Source: Duganella aquatilis (GTDB lineage: Bacteria > Pseudomonadota > Gammaproteobacteria > Burkholderiales > Burkholderiaceae_D). Taken from it: DNA of 64,000 bases. This document shows positions 25,415 through 34,425 of the stretch, in pieces. The notes under the pieces were generated by a model. The model ran no database searches. It was given only the letters and a program-made list of their open reading frames with translations, and was not told the DNA's origin. Each line of letters opens with the position of its first letter. Position 1 is the stretch's first letter. The translations under genes and the position numbers were made by a program. The stretch is taken from NCBI RefSeq assembly GCF_009674565.1, contig NZ_WKJL01000003.1, forward strand, positions 62,001-126,000. Direction: 5' to 3'.

Positions 25415-27286
25415 GTGTGGTCAGATAATGAAACAACAACTGATTATTTAAATTTCGGGGTAGTAGCCGACGCTTGCACACAACTTCTGAAGCAGGCCAG
25501 CGGCGCTCCAATTTCAGTGGGCATCTCTGGGGGATGGGGCGCAGGCAAAACCTCCCTGGTTCGCATGATCGAAAGTCGCCTTATTCAGTCAGCGATCCCT
25601 GGTCAAAATACATACGTTGTTGTCACCTTCAATCCTTGGCTTTACCAAGACTTCGAGGGGGCTCGAAGCGCGCTGCTCCAGATCGTGGGCGACGAGGTGC
25701 TTAAGCTAGCAGCCTCCAATGAAAAACTGGCAGCGAAGGCCAAGCGCCTTCTCAAGCGGATCAACCTCCTTCGCCTCGCGCAACTTGGCGGAGAGGCCGC
25801 GATTACCCTATACACCGGTGTACCCGTAGGAGCCATCGGGAAGGCCATCTCCAAGGTCGGCGGCTTCCTGGGGCTGGGTGGTGATGATACCGAAGATGAA
25901 GCAGACGAGAAGGATAGTGACAAGGGAGATAAAGGTAAGGATAATGATCTCATCAAGCCTGCCGAACCCTTATCGCTCCCAAATGAAATACAGGCGTTTC
26001 GCAGTGCGTTAGAGGAGCTCTTGGAAGAGCTAAAAGTCACGCTGGTGGTTTTCGTTGACGATCTGGATCGCTGCCTACCCAAGACCGCAATATCGACCCT
26101 CGAATCAATTCGTCTTCTTCTGTTTCTCAAGCGAAGCGCCTTCGTCATTGCGGCAGACAACGAGTTTATCCGCGGCGCCGTGCGCGTACATTTCGAAGGT
26201 ACGAACATAACGAGCGAGGTAGCGACCAACTACTTTGACAAGCTTATCCAAGTTCCCTTGCACGTGCCCCGTCTGGGGACCAATGAAACCAAAGCCTATC
26301 TTGCACTTCTCCTTATGGAGCGAGCGCATGCAGAAGGCCACTTCAGTCAAGAGGCATTCGATGCCGCACGCAAGGCGATTCCGGAGCGATTGCAGTCAAG
26401 TTGGCGGGGAGATGCCGTAACAACCGAATTCTTACAGGGCTTGGTTGGTGGCGACAACACCCGGATGGTCGAGTTGATGAAGTTGGCCGAAGGGCTAGCA
26501 CCATTACTAACTCAATCCAGCGCTGTCAATGGCAACCCGCGGCTAATGAAGCGATTCCTAAACACGGTCTATCTTCGGGCGGCGCTCGCGACACCGCAAG
26601 GAATCGAGCTCGACATACCATCGTTGGCCAAATGGCACTTGGTAGAGCGCTGCAATGAAGACCTCGCAAATGCCCTTAGTGCTATGGTCACGTCCGCATC
26701 CGATGGCCGCATTGACGCATTGCGTGAAGCGGAAGCGACCGCAGCCGATCCAGTGGCCCCGCTGCCCAAACCATTCGGCGAGGATGCATTCGCACGAGAG
26801 TGGCTTCAACTGCAGCCAGCCCTCGGCGAGACCGACTTGCGCCCTCTGCTCCACCTCAGCAGAGATACCGCGACGAGGGACTTCGGCGCAGACAACATGA
26901 GTCCTGAGGGGCGTGCTCTGCGTGATGCACTCGTTGCCGCTACCAGTTCCAACGTCCAGCTAACCCAAGCCATTCAAGCCGCAGGTCCAATTCAGGCCGA
27001 GATGGCAATGGTTCGTGCTTGGCAGCTCAAAGCTGCAAAACGCACTTGGCGAGCTGGAGCAGACGTAGTTTTGCTTGTCGAGACCTGCAAAGTATTCCAT
27101 CAGCTCGGGCCGAAAGCGGCATCGCTATTAAGCGAAGCCCGTGTAAACGAAGTGGGCCCCGGAATTATTCCTCAGCTCTATGCGCAGACATGGGCCAAGC
27201 CTATCGTTGAGAAGTGGGGGCAGTCGGCGTCCATCGGTGGGACCGCAAAGGCTGCGATTGAGCGCGCCCAGAAAGGAAACAAGTGA
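25415..27286 (+). CDS. qatA: QatA, KAP-family P-loop ATPase
   Basis: 623 residues from a GTG with AGGGAGAG upstream. Walker A GGWGAGKTS is at 39-47, and VTLVVFVDDLDRC at about 207-219 is the Walker B/DDLDR motif of KAP ATPases. A helical insert (about 110-185) with GVPVGAIGKAISKVGGFLGL could be membrane-associated, as in other KAP proteins. It is the first gene of a four-gene operon whose order (KAP ATPase, QatB, QueC-like, TatD-like) matches the QatABCD anti-phage system described by Gao and colleagues in 2020. It overlaps qatB by four bases. Confidence 0.9.
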   Translation: MWSDNETTTDYLNFGVVADACTQLLKQASGAPISVGISGGWGAGKTSLVRMIESRLIQSAIPGQNTYVVVTFNPWLYQDFEGARSALLQIVGDEVLKLAASNEKLAAKAKRLLKRINLLRLAQLGGEAAITLYTGVPVGAIGKAISKVGGFLGLGGDDTEDEADEKDSDKGDKGKDNDLIKPAEPLSLPNEIQAFRSALEELLEELKVTLVVFVDDLDRCLPKTAISTLESIRLLLFLKRSAFVIAADNEFIRGAVRVHFEGTNITSEVATNYFDKLIQVPLHVPRLGTNETKAYLALLLMERAHAEGHFSQEAFDAARKAIPERLQSSWRGDAVTTEFLQGLVGGDNTRMVELMKLAEGLAPLLTQSSAVNGNPRLMKRFLNTVYLRAALATPQGIELDIPSLAKWHLVERCNEDLANALSAMVTSASDGRIDALREAEATAADPVAPLPKPFGEDAFAREWLQLQPALGETDLRPLLHLSRDTATRDFGADNMSPEGRALRDALVAATSSNVQLTQAIQAAGPIQAEMAMVRAWQLKAAKRTWRAGADVVLLVETCKVFHQLGPKAASLLSEARVNEVGPGIIPQLYAQTWAKPIVEKWGQSASIGGTAKAAIERAQKGNK

Positions 27287-28143
27287 TGGGTACCTCGACT
27301 TCAAGTTCCGGTGGTAAAGGCGGTTCCCCATTCGATCCCGAGTGGTTGGCACCCGACACATCGCCCGGTAACGGCGATCCGGGTGACGACGCGCCACCGG
27401 GAGATACAGACGGCGATGGCGATGGCGATGGTAACGACAGTGGTAGTGATGCCTCCCAAGGCGGCGCCGGCCAAGACGATGCCGCGTATGCGCCAAACCG
27501 CCGCTTTGCTAACGCGCGCAGCCAGATGTCAGCCTATCTGGCTGGAGGTGGCCGCGAATCGCTGCGCTCTGCAACGAAGAGCATGGTCAACAAAGGCATG
27601 GGGGGGGCCAAACGCGCCGCGTCCACTATGCGTGGCACAGCAAAAGGCGCCGGCGCTCTGGGCGAGTTCCTCGCGTCAGCAAGGGATCGATCTGACGCAA
27701 GGGTCGCAGATTGGGTTGATCGCGCACGCCAAGCTAACCTTTCAGCCGATGACCTCATCCTTGAATTGGTCAAAGAGGTTCTCCCTGACGCAGGAAGCAC
27801 AGATGACGAGTCTTTGCGGAACGCAGCCGCAGAAGCGCTTGGTCAACTTTACGAACTCAACCCGGGGATCGACATCTTCTCGTTGACCGACACTCAAATT
27901 CATGACGTGATGGCCATTACGATTGCCAGTGATGTCTGCAACCGGATGGACCTCCAGCTGGGGCAGACATATGAACGCCTGAAGTACAGTCCGGAGCAGA
28001 TTCAGCTCTATCGAAAAGATATTCGGGAATACGTGCAATCGGAGGTTCGAGTTGTCATGGAGCGCCGCGGTCCTGCGAGCCGTGACCCCAAGCAGCTCGC
28101 TTATGAAGTTTTACAGTCAACGCTGGAGGTATTCGCCTCATGA
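27283..28143 (+). CDS. qatB: QatB
   Basis: 286 residues, identified by position between qatA and qatC and by general form. The N-terminal 65 residues are low-complexity Gly/Asp/Ser (GDGDGDGDGNDSGSD), followed by a basic Ala-rich stretch and a helical C-terminal domain (LNPGIDIFSLTDTQIHDVMA; SEVRVVMERRG). QatB has no assigned biochemical function. Both ends overlap the neighbouring genes by four bases, so translation is coupled throughout the operon. Confidence 0.8.
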   Translation: MMGTSTSSSGGKGGSPFDPEWLAPDTSPGNGDPGDDAPPGDTDGDGDGDGNDSGSDASQGGAGQDDAAYAPNRRFANARSQMSAYLAGGGRESLRSATKSMVNKGMGGAKRAASTMRGTAKGAGALGEFLASARDRSDARVADWVDRARQANLSADDLILELVKEVLPDAGSTDDESLRNAAAEALGQLYELNPGIDIFSLTDTQIHDVMAITIASDVCNRMDLQLGQTYERLKYSPEQIQLYRKDIREYVQSEVRVVMERRGPASRDPKQLAYEVLQSTLEVFAS

Positions 28144-29402
28144 AATTTATATGTACATCCGTTGAAAAATTGCCAGCTGACTTGGCACCAGGCGAGCGCG
28201 CGTTCACTCTGTTCAAGAGTGCCAAGCGCCAAGGAGTGGGAACCATTGCAAAGGGATGGCGAGGCTCTCTCAAGCGTAAGGGCTTCGCACCATCCACCCC
28301 GGCTTGGGACTTTGTTCAATTTTGCTTGTCAGTCTGCGCTGCAGACCTCGCAGGTCTACGTCGCACAAGTTCAGACGGCTGGACCCGCACGATAGAGCTG
28401 ACCGTTGGACTCCAAGAACCCTTGCTCTGGAGTCCGCTGAAGGCCCACGCTGAAGCGATGCTCAAAGTCCTGACCGGTGACTATTGGACGCTCCATTTCG
28501 TCGAGGGCGGAGTGGCCCCGCCAAACGGGCGTGGGCAACCTCTTGATCGGGATTGCATCTCACTGCTTTCTGGTGGCTTGGATAGCCTCATAGGTGGCAT
28601 TGACTTGGTTAGCCAAGGACGTCGGCCGCTTCTGGTTTCGCAACTAGCCCACGAAGACTCCGAGCGGCAGCGGCGTTACGCCTCAACACTTGGTGGCGGG
28701 TCAACTCACATGCAGTGGAGCCACGGCATAAGCTTCACCGGACCTCGTGAACCATCAACTCGCGGCCGGTCCCTGGCCTTTTATGGCTTTGCGATCCTTG
28801 CAGCCTCCAGAATTGCTGGCAACCCCGTTGAAGTCGTCATCCCCGAGAACGGCCTCATCTGCATAAATCCACCACTTGTACCAGGCCGTGTTGCGAGCTT
28901 GAGTACCCGAACTACGCATCCACAGTTCATCGCAATGCTACAAGAACTGCTGGACCGATTGGGCGTCTCCGTACGGCTCGAACTACCCTATCGCTTTAAG
29001 ACGAAAGGCGAAATGCTACGCGAGTGTCAAGACCAGGCATTGCTCAGCACCTTGGCAGCGGATTCCACCAGCTGCGGTCGATTCCGCACCTACAACCGAG
29101 TGCATTGCGGACGTTGCGTACCTTGCATGATCCGGAAGAGCGCATTCCTCGCATGGGGCCCCGGTCGTGATACCACCAACTATGTGCATTCATCACTCGC
29201 AGGCTCAAATAAGGCCAGCGGTCCAGATGACCCGATGGCGGCCGCATTGGCCGTCCTGACCGTGCGTGAACAAGGTATCGACCGATTCTTGGGCGCGACC
29301 TTAGCGTTTGCGCCGGCCACTGAAAGGGCCAGCTACAGACGCGTACTTCAATCCGGCATGACTGAGCTCGAGGCACTGCTGCAAGCGGACGGCATTTTAT
29401 GA
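28140..29402 (+). CDS. qatC: QatC, QueC-like PP-loop protein
   Basis: 420 residues. The PP-loop SLLSGGLDSL at about 140-149 is the ATP-pyrophosphatase motif of QueC, the 7-cyano-7-deazaguanine synthase. Near residue 323 the CGRCVPC cluster matches the zinc-binding cysteines of QueC. The enzyme core is embedded in extra N- and C-terminal sequence, as in QatC. Family knowledge: QueC-like defence proteins are thought to modify a nucleobase or protein, but the substrate in Qat is not established. It overlaps qatB and qatD by four bases each. Confidence 0.9.
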   Translation: MKFICTSVEKLPADLAPGERAFTLFKSAKRQGVGTIAKGWRGSLKRKGFAPSTPAWDFVQFCLSVCAADLAGLRRTSSDGWTRTIELTVGLQEPLLWSPLKAHAEAMLKVLTGDYWTLHFVEGGVAPPNGRGQPLDRDCISLLSGGLDSLIGGIDLVSQGRRPLLVSQLAHEDSERQRRYASTLGGGSTHMQWSHGISFTGPREPSTRGRSLAFYGFAILAASRIAGNPVEVVIPENGLICINPPLVPGRVASLSTRTTHPQFIAMLQELLDRLGVSVRLELPYRFKTKGEMLRECQDQALLSTLAADSTSCGRFRTYNRVHCGRCVPCMIRKSAFLAWGPGRDTTNYVHSSLAGSNKASGPDDPMAAALAVLTVREQGIDRFLGATLAFAPATERASYRRVLQSGMTELEALLQADGIL

Positions 29403-30139
29403 TGGACTTCCACTGTCATCTCGACCTCTATCCCAAGGCCAGAGAAGTCTATGCAGAGGCCCTCCATCGCAACGAATTCACTTGGCTGGTCACGACCAGT
29501 CCCAAAGCGTTTGACGCCACCTCGCGAGTGTTGGGCAGTTCGCCAAAGGTACTCATTACACCAGGTCTACATCCTGAAATTGCCCACGAACGGGCCACAG
29601 AGCTGGAACTGCTGCTCAGTCAAATCCCAACTGCACTAGCTGTCGGTGAAGTGGGATTGGATGGGTCACCTCGATTCAAGAAGCACTACGAGGTTCAGTG
29701 CAAAATATTTGAAGCCGTCGTTCGACGGTGCGCCGAGTCAGGCGGCCGTGTTCTCAGCATTCATTCGCGCCGCGCCGTGAAGGATGTGCTGGCACTGCTG
29801 CAGAAATACCCTGGCTTCGGCACGGCCGTCATGCACTGGTTCTCAGGAACCCCGACCGAGCTTAAAGCTGCCGAAGCACAGGGATGTTGGTTTAGTGTTG
29901 GGCCGGCGATGTTCGAGACCGCTAACGGAAGGTCTCTCGCAGCCAAGATGCCTCGAAACCGCGTGGTGCCGGAGAGCGATGGTCCGTTTGCAACCGTCGA
30001 GGGCAAGATGGTGATGCCGTGGAGCGCGGACGACACGGCCAGGCACCTAAGCGCGCTATGGGGCATCTCGGTCGACGAAGCAAAGACGCAGCTCACGAAT
30101 AACAGCGAGGCTCTACTAACGCTAATAGGACATCCCTAG
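29399..30139 (+). CDS. qatD: QatD, TatD-family metal-dependent DNase
   Basis: 246 residues opening with MDFHCHLDLY (HxH metal motif), then GLHPE, GEVGLDG (metal-bridging Glu), SIHSRRA (His), VMHWFSG (His) and PESDGPF (Asp), all in the TatD order. TatD proteins are 3'-5' DNases. It is the last gene of the qat operon, coupled to qatC by a four-base overlap. A separate chromosomal TatD homologue is at 42,857, so this copy is specific to the defence operon. Confidence 0.9.
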   Translation: MMDFHCHLDLYPKAREVYAEALHRNEFTWLVTTSPKAFDATSRVLGSSPKVLITPGLHPEIAHERATELELLLSQIPTALAVGEVGLDGSPRFKKHYEVQCKIFEAVVRRCAESGGRVLSIHSRRAVKDVLALLQKYPGFGTAVMHWFSGTPTELKAAEAQGCWFSVGPAMFETANGRSLAAKMPRNRVVPESDGPFATVEGKMVMPWSADDTARHLSALWGISVDEAKTQLTNNSEALLTLIGHP

Positions 30140-30263
30140 CGAAAGCTAATGACGGAAGGCGCTTGGAACGCCCCGCAAGACTAGGGGCTGTGAAGCTCAA
30201 CGTTAATCTCCATGACGACGTGCTCAGTAGGCACGCAGCGCTACCGCATCTTATCCTTTAGGA

Positions 30264-32438
30264 TCATGAGCGACCAAATGCACGGGGCTCGCTTAGACAG
30301 CATCGCTTATACTTTAGCCCACTACCGCAGCTACAAGGATCATTCCGACCAAGCTTCATGTGCTTGACTGCTTGCGCATGCACGGGAAGAACATCGCGTA
30401 CTTTCGCTCCAGGCTTCATGTCAGCTGTGAGCATTTCCATTTCTTTAGAAGCCTCCCAAGGGAAGTCCAGCGTCACGCCGAACTGAACCTGTCCGCTTGG
30501 GCTCACAGAAACTCCAAACCATTGTGCCGCCCGTTCTTTGTATTTGCGTTTAGTACAATGGGCCTCCAGCACGGCAATCGCTTCGGACGATGGCGTTGGA
30601 TTGCAGTGGAAGCTAACTCCTCCGGGAGGTGCGCTCGACGCAAGCGTAACATCGTGTCGCTTGCCATCGAGCTTCGTTTGTCGCGTAATGGTCTCAAGTA
30701 TGCGATGGACGTTCTTGCATGAATCCTCACTCATTGACAGTAAATGAAAACCGAGTTCGAGAGTTGCAGGATCAGCCCTAGCTTCAATCTCTTCGATGAG
30801 AGACTCATAGCGAGTTCCGCGCATCCGTGTGAGGATTCCTTCTGGCGTAGCATCGCCAGGCAGGTTCTCTCTGCGGACTAGCATCGCTGCGTCCAAGTCC
30901 TGAGCGACAGAATCTTCGAGTATGACCGTGTCGTACTTATCATCCAGCCAGAGGTTCTTTTTCAGGTGATAACCGAGAACCGTCAACTCGTGCCCGCTCA
31001 TCAACTTATCCGAGACTGCCACGCGCAACTTCACATAACCGAGAAGTCTCAGTGGCGTCGCAAGCATCTCCGTCAGGGTGTCGAGAAGGAACACATCCAT
31101 CACGAATGGAGCTCGAATAACATCGGTGGTCTGGGACTTCAGCGACTGGCTTGCCTGAAAAGCCAGCGCCGGATAGTGCTCCGATACAAGGCTGAACAAA
31201 AATACTTCCTTGATGCTGGCTGGAAGCTGGACCTCTTTATCTTTGTCATCCACGAGCCGACAGCCACCGGCAAGCATCTCGTTCGCACAAGTCCAACCTT
31301 GGTCATACGAGTCTTGGATAGCCGCTGCAAAGTCAGCCTTCAGTTGGTTATCGTTCCCTTTGCGCGCGGCGATAGTTAGCTTTTTCGCCTTCGCCTGCAC
31401 GATGATGAGCCGGTCTCCATAGATAACCAAAACATCGGCCTCACCCACAATGTCTTTGCCACGATGTAGGTTCACATTCACATGAACGTGCCCAGCGCCG
31501 AATACCCTGGCCAGCCGGCGCGCAGCGAACTGCTCCGTGAAAATGCCGCGGTGTGTAGAAGCCGTTTGGCGATAGGACTTGTCGTCCCACATCCAAAAGA
31601 AGGGAGACTCGTACAGAGCCTCACATATGGCGTAGTGCGAAAACAGGAGTACAGTTCCGCGGTCGGTGGGCAGTAGCGGCCGAGCAGCGACCTCGTTGAA
31701 GTCCCCCACCTCCCTAAATCCGGGATTGTCCCCTACAAAAGCAAAAGCGCGGAAGAAGGCTTCGACTACGTCTTTCGATACACGACTACGAAACGCCACC
31801 TCATCCACCGAAAATTCAAATGCTGGCAGCCAAGTTTCGGGAGGGGTATTGGTCTCGCGCGCATCGGATAGAAGGCGCGTCCCCTTTTCGTCGATCAAGG
31901 AGCACATCGTCTTTGCGATGATTCGCGCTTGGCTTGAGGTGAAACCTTTTGACTTGAGCAGCCACGCGTCATCCTGTCCGAACTTCTCAGGCACAAAGTC
32001 CCTGTACTGGAAGGCATAGGCTGACTCGGTGCCATAGAAAATAGGCTCCCGCATCCCTGGTCCGTGCCAAGGGGTTTGTGGCTCTATACCGGCCTTCATT
32101 GCGTTGAACAGGGAGGCGAACATTGGATAAGACATCGCATCGTGCAGCTCTCGCATAAGAGAATCAGTCTGCTTGACGTAGCGCTCCACTACTTTCGGCT
32201 CCTGCGGCGACAGGTCCAATGGCTTCTTCGCCATCACGCCTAATATCGTCATTATCTCCGTTCGAATTAGCCTCTCGCCATTGAACAACCAGTTCATGTC
32301 CGATGGTTTTAGCTTCCCCTTAATGAGAATGACGTTGTCGCGATTACAGATGTGTGCGACAGCATGAGCATATCCAGGCGATGTAGCTAGCGAGGTAAGC
32401 TCTTCAAGAATTTGGGATTCCTCCCGCGGTTTCTTCAT
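30264..32438 (-). CDS. Nuclease-like protein with C-terminal SEC-C zinc motif
   Basis: 724 residues from ATG 32438, with GGTGGGG upstream (GTG 32447 also in frame). At about 330-350, GEADVLVIYGDRLIIVQAKA has the E-x-D...Q-x-K form of NERD/Mrr-like nucleases. The C-terminus is a textbook SEC-C motif (GRNDPCSCGSGLKYKRCC). The regions between are unassigned. SEC-C domains bind zinc and often tail proteins in defence islands. The gene stands alone, 39 bases after the barrel-like gene on the same strand; function is probably nucleic-acid cleavage, by inference only. Confidence 0.65.
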   Translation of the reverse strand: MKKPREESQILEELTSLATSPGYAHAVAHICNRDNVILIKGKLKPSDMNWLFNGERLIRTEIMTILGVMAKKPLDLSPQEPKVVERYVKQTDSLMRELHDAMSYPMFASLFNAMKAGIEPQTPWHGPGMREPIFYGTESAYAFQYRDFVPEKFGQDDAWLLKSKGFTSSQARIIAKTMCSLIDEKGTRLLSDARETNTPPETWLPAFEFSVDEVAFRSRVSKDVVEAFFRAFAFVGDNPGFREVGDFNEVAARPLLPTDRGTVLLFSHYAICEALYESPFFWMWDDKSYRQTASTHRGIFTEQFAARRLARVFGAGHVHVNVNLHRGKDIVGEADVLVIYGDRLIIVQAKAKKLTIAARKGNDNQLKADFAAAIQDSYDQGWTCANEMLAGGCRLVDDKDKEVQLPASIKEVFLFSLVSEHYPALAFQASQSLKSQTTDVIRAPFVMDVFLLDTLTEMLATPLRLLGYVKLRVAVSDKLMSGHELTVLGYHLKKNLWLDDKYDTVILEDSVAQDLDAAMLVRRENLPGDATPEGILTRMRGTRYESLIEEIEARADPATLELGFHLLSMSEDSCKNVHRILETITRQTKLDGKRHDVTLASSAPPGGVSFHCNPTPSSEAIAVLEAHCTKRKYKERAAQWFGVSVSPSGQVQFGVTLDFPWEASKEMEMLTADMKPGAKVRDVLPVHAQAVKHMKLGRNDPCSCGSGLKYKRCCLSEPRAFGRS

Positions 32439-32477
32439 GCCCCCCACCTTTCAAATTCATAAGCCTAGGTCCACAGG

Positions 32478-32876
32478 CTATTCACTCCACACCCACTGAA
32501 CACCATCAATCATGAAGGGCTGCTTCAGACCAAACGCCTTGGCAAAGCCGGGGTTTAAGTCGATGCCGGCGCCGTTCTTGATGTTGGCGAGATGCGGCAT
32601 GGTGTCCCGCAGCTCACCAACGACGGTCTTTCCTGCATAGGTAACGGAGACCTTCTTGCCGCGGGCGGCACCTTTGGTGCCCCACTTCTCTCCCCAGACC
32701 TCCCGCGGCAAGGCGCACATCGGAGTCGTTTCACTCGTGGTGTCATCGCCCCAATAGCCAATGCCGTTATCTCCGAGCTTGAGCGCCTCCGCTTCGGACT
32801 TCCCTTCCGCTATAGCCTTTTTGTAGGCTGCGATATCGCCAGGGTCAGCGAACGATGATGCTTTCACGGTGGGCAT
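32478..32876 (-). CDS. Small protein, possibly double-psi-barrel-like
   Basis: 132 residues without a signal peptide. It begins VKASSFADPGDIAAYKKA, has GDNGIGYWGDDTTSETTPMC in the middle and VGELRDTMPHLANIKNGAG followed by IDLNPGFAKAFG near the end. The GxGYWGD...T..CALP and RDTMP...IDLNP features recall RlpA/barwin-type double-psi barrels that act on cell-wall glycans, with Asp residues in the right places. It lies 14 bases after a membrane protein gene. A decayed duplicate of its 3' third is at about 34,301-34,389. Confidence 0.5.
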   Translation of the reverse strand: MPTVKASSFADPGDIAAYKKAIAEGKSEAEALKLGDNGIGYWGDDTTSETTPMCALPREVWGEKWGTKGAARGKKVSVTYAGKTVVGELRDTMPHLANIKNGAGIDLNPGFAKAFGLKQPFMIDGVQWVWSE

Positions 32877-32890
32877 GGGAACCTTTCGTC

Positions 32891-33736
32891 CTAACTGGAT
32901 AGATCAACGGCTGGGGCAGCACCGGTTATTACAGGTGCCGCAAGCACTGGTTGACCGGCATCAGACGTCGGTTGGTTCTGTGCATTCTCAGTCCCAACAG
33001 CCACTGCCTGAGCTGGCTTAGGCCTAAAGACCGCTTTACGTTTCGACGCGTGCTCCAACCAACGATTTGTCCTAGCAGACGTGTACCAGCAAATCGCGAA
33101 CGCATATAGCGTCATCGCTTCTGCCACGAAAACACCGATGTCCGTTGGCTTATCAGCCTCATCAGCAAACGAGTGCATGAGATAGGGGATGGCCGCCAGG
33201 GCTTGCAAGGCTCCGGCCGCCACGTACATGCCCATCCGACGTTTGATGTATGTGGCTTGCGCTGCCTGACCGGCGTCTTTGGCCACTTGAAGCTTTTCCT
33301 TTGCGCGTCGGTAAAAAACCACGCAAAAGTACAGCAGTACCCCCACCACAAGCGCGGTACCGATTGCGTGTGCATGAGGAATTGCGGACCGTGGAATGTT
33401 ATCGAGGTACTGTCCATCACATTCACATCGGTTTGTAGCCAACACTACGGCTCCGAGGCAAGCAAGCTTGGACAATAACAAGTCGGTGTCGTCCCCGCCG
33501 TTGTAGGCCAAGAGTAATGCAGCAAGAGCGAACATTAATCCCACGAAAATGTCTCGCGTCCACTCCTGCTCGCTCAGCACGTAGCACTCCGAGATGGACG
33601 TTGGAAATTTGTGCAAGGCACCTATGCCCCAAGCCACTATCAGAATAGTCGGAAGAGCGAAGGCAATCGCGCCGATCATCCATTTAACGGTGCCAGTATC
33701 GACTTCCTGCTCAGAAGTCCGAAGTTGTTTAAACAT
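32891..33736 (-). CDS. Polytopic membrane protein, function unknown
   Basis: 281 residues from ATG 33736, eight bases after GAGG (GTG 33745 also in frame). About six transmembrane helices are visible: IGAIAFALPTILIVAWGIG, a helix near 70, ACLGAVVLATN, AIGTALVVGVLLYFCVVFY, MYVAAGALQALAAIPYL and FVAEAMTLYAFAICWYT. The C-terminal 60 residues are Pro/Ala-rich and soluble. The fold resembles Frag1/DRAM-like or DUF998-like membrane proteins, without a motif to decide. It is cotranscribed with the barrel-like gene and could protect against or deliver it. Confidence 0.6.
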   Translation of the reverse strand: MFKQLRTSEQEVDTGTVKWMIGAIAFALPTILIVAWGIGALHKFPTSISECYVLSEQEWTRDIFVGLMFALAALLLAYNGGDDTDLLLSKLACLGAVVLATNRCECDGQYLDNIPRSAIPHAHAIGTALVVGVLLYFCVVFYRRAKEKLQVAKDAGQAAQATYIKRRMGMYVAAGALQALAAIPYLMHSFADEADKPTDIGVFVAEAMTLYAFAICWYTSARTNRWLEHASKRKAVFRPKPAQAVAVGTENAQNQPTSDAGQPVLAAPVITGAAPAVDLSS

Positions 33737-33835
33737 AAATGTCACCTCGTATAAGATTCCCTAACAGCTTTTATTACATGCTCCGGTGAGCGAAGCCCCC
33801 CTAAGTTCCAGTGCTCGCCCGAGGGGATTCACCAT

Positions 33836-34273
33836 TCAAGTTGGAACGCGGAACCCAAGCACCCGTTTTTTTTCATAGGCAGCTAAACAAACGGAATCGC
33901 CTTGATTCCCTCCGAGAAGCATTATGTAATTGGGGTTGCTATCATGCTCGCCCATGTACAACCCAACGTGGCCTTGCCATCCGCCTGGGCTCCCGCGCCA
34001 AAGTACCGTTATCGCTCCCAACTCGGGGGTAGAAATGGATTTCCCCCAGTGCAGCCACGATCTTGCTGCGGCATTACGCGTGCCTTCGATACCGACTTCT
34101 TTAAGACACCAGTTTATGAAAGCAGAGCACCACGGCGTCTCGTCATCAGTTGATCCATAACTCGTAGCGCTGTGGTAAGCGACGATCCTGGGATTATCGG
34201 CATCCCCTGGGAACTCCCTTACCCCGATTTCTTTTTCGGCTACAGCTATCCAAGGATGTACATTGGTTCCCAT
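33836..34273 (-). CDS. TIGR02594-type NlpC/P60-CHAP peptidase
   Basis: 145 residues from ATG 34273, chosen because GGAGG lies five bases upstream. Typical TIGR02594 start: HPWIAVAEKEIGVREFPG, then TPWCSAFINWCLKEVG with the catalytic Cys, and GHVGLYMG with the catalytic His, followed by LLGGNQGDSVCL. These enzymes cleave peptidoglycan peptides and are common in phages and secretion-linked effectors. No signal peptide is seen. Its operon includes the membrane protein and barrel-like gene downstream. Confidence 0.8.
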   Translation of the reverse strand: MGTNVHPWIAVAEKEIGVREFPGDADNPRIVAYHSATSYGSTDDETPWCSAFINWCLKEVGIEGTRNAAARSWLHWGKSISTPELGAITVLWRGSPGGWQGHVGLYMGEHDSNPNYIMLLGGNQGDSVCLAAYEKKRVLGFRVPT

Positions 34274-34300
34274 ATTGCCTCCATGTTTTAAAAACTGCGA

Positions 34301-34389
34301 ACTGCTTAAAGCCAAATGCCTTGGCGAACCCTAGCCGCCAGTTAGATGCAGGCGCCGTTCTTGACGTTAGCAACATGTGGGGTAGCGCC
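34301..34389 (-). pseudogene. Decayed fragment of the barrel-like gene
   Basis: This 89-base segment aligns by eye to about 32,520-32,605, the part of the intact gene coding IKNGAGIDLNPGFAKAFG; translated fragments GFAKAFGFKQ remain readable but frameshifts and missing ends remove any complete frame. It sits just upstream of the NlpC/P60 gene, suggesting a past tandem duplication of a peptidase-plus-barrel module. Confidence 0.7.
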
Positions 34390-34425
34390 GCCCACCAATC
34401 GCGTTATCCCCATAGATAACCCAAA

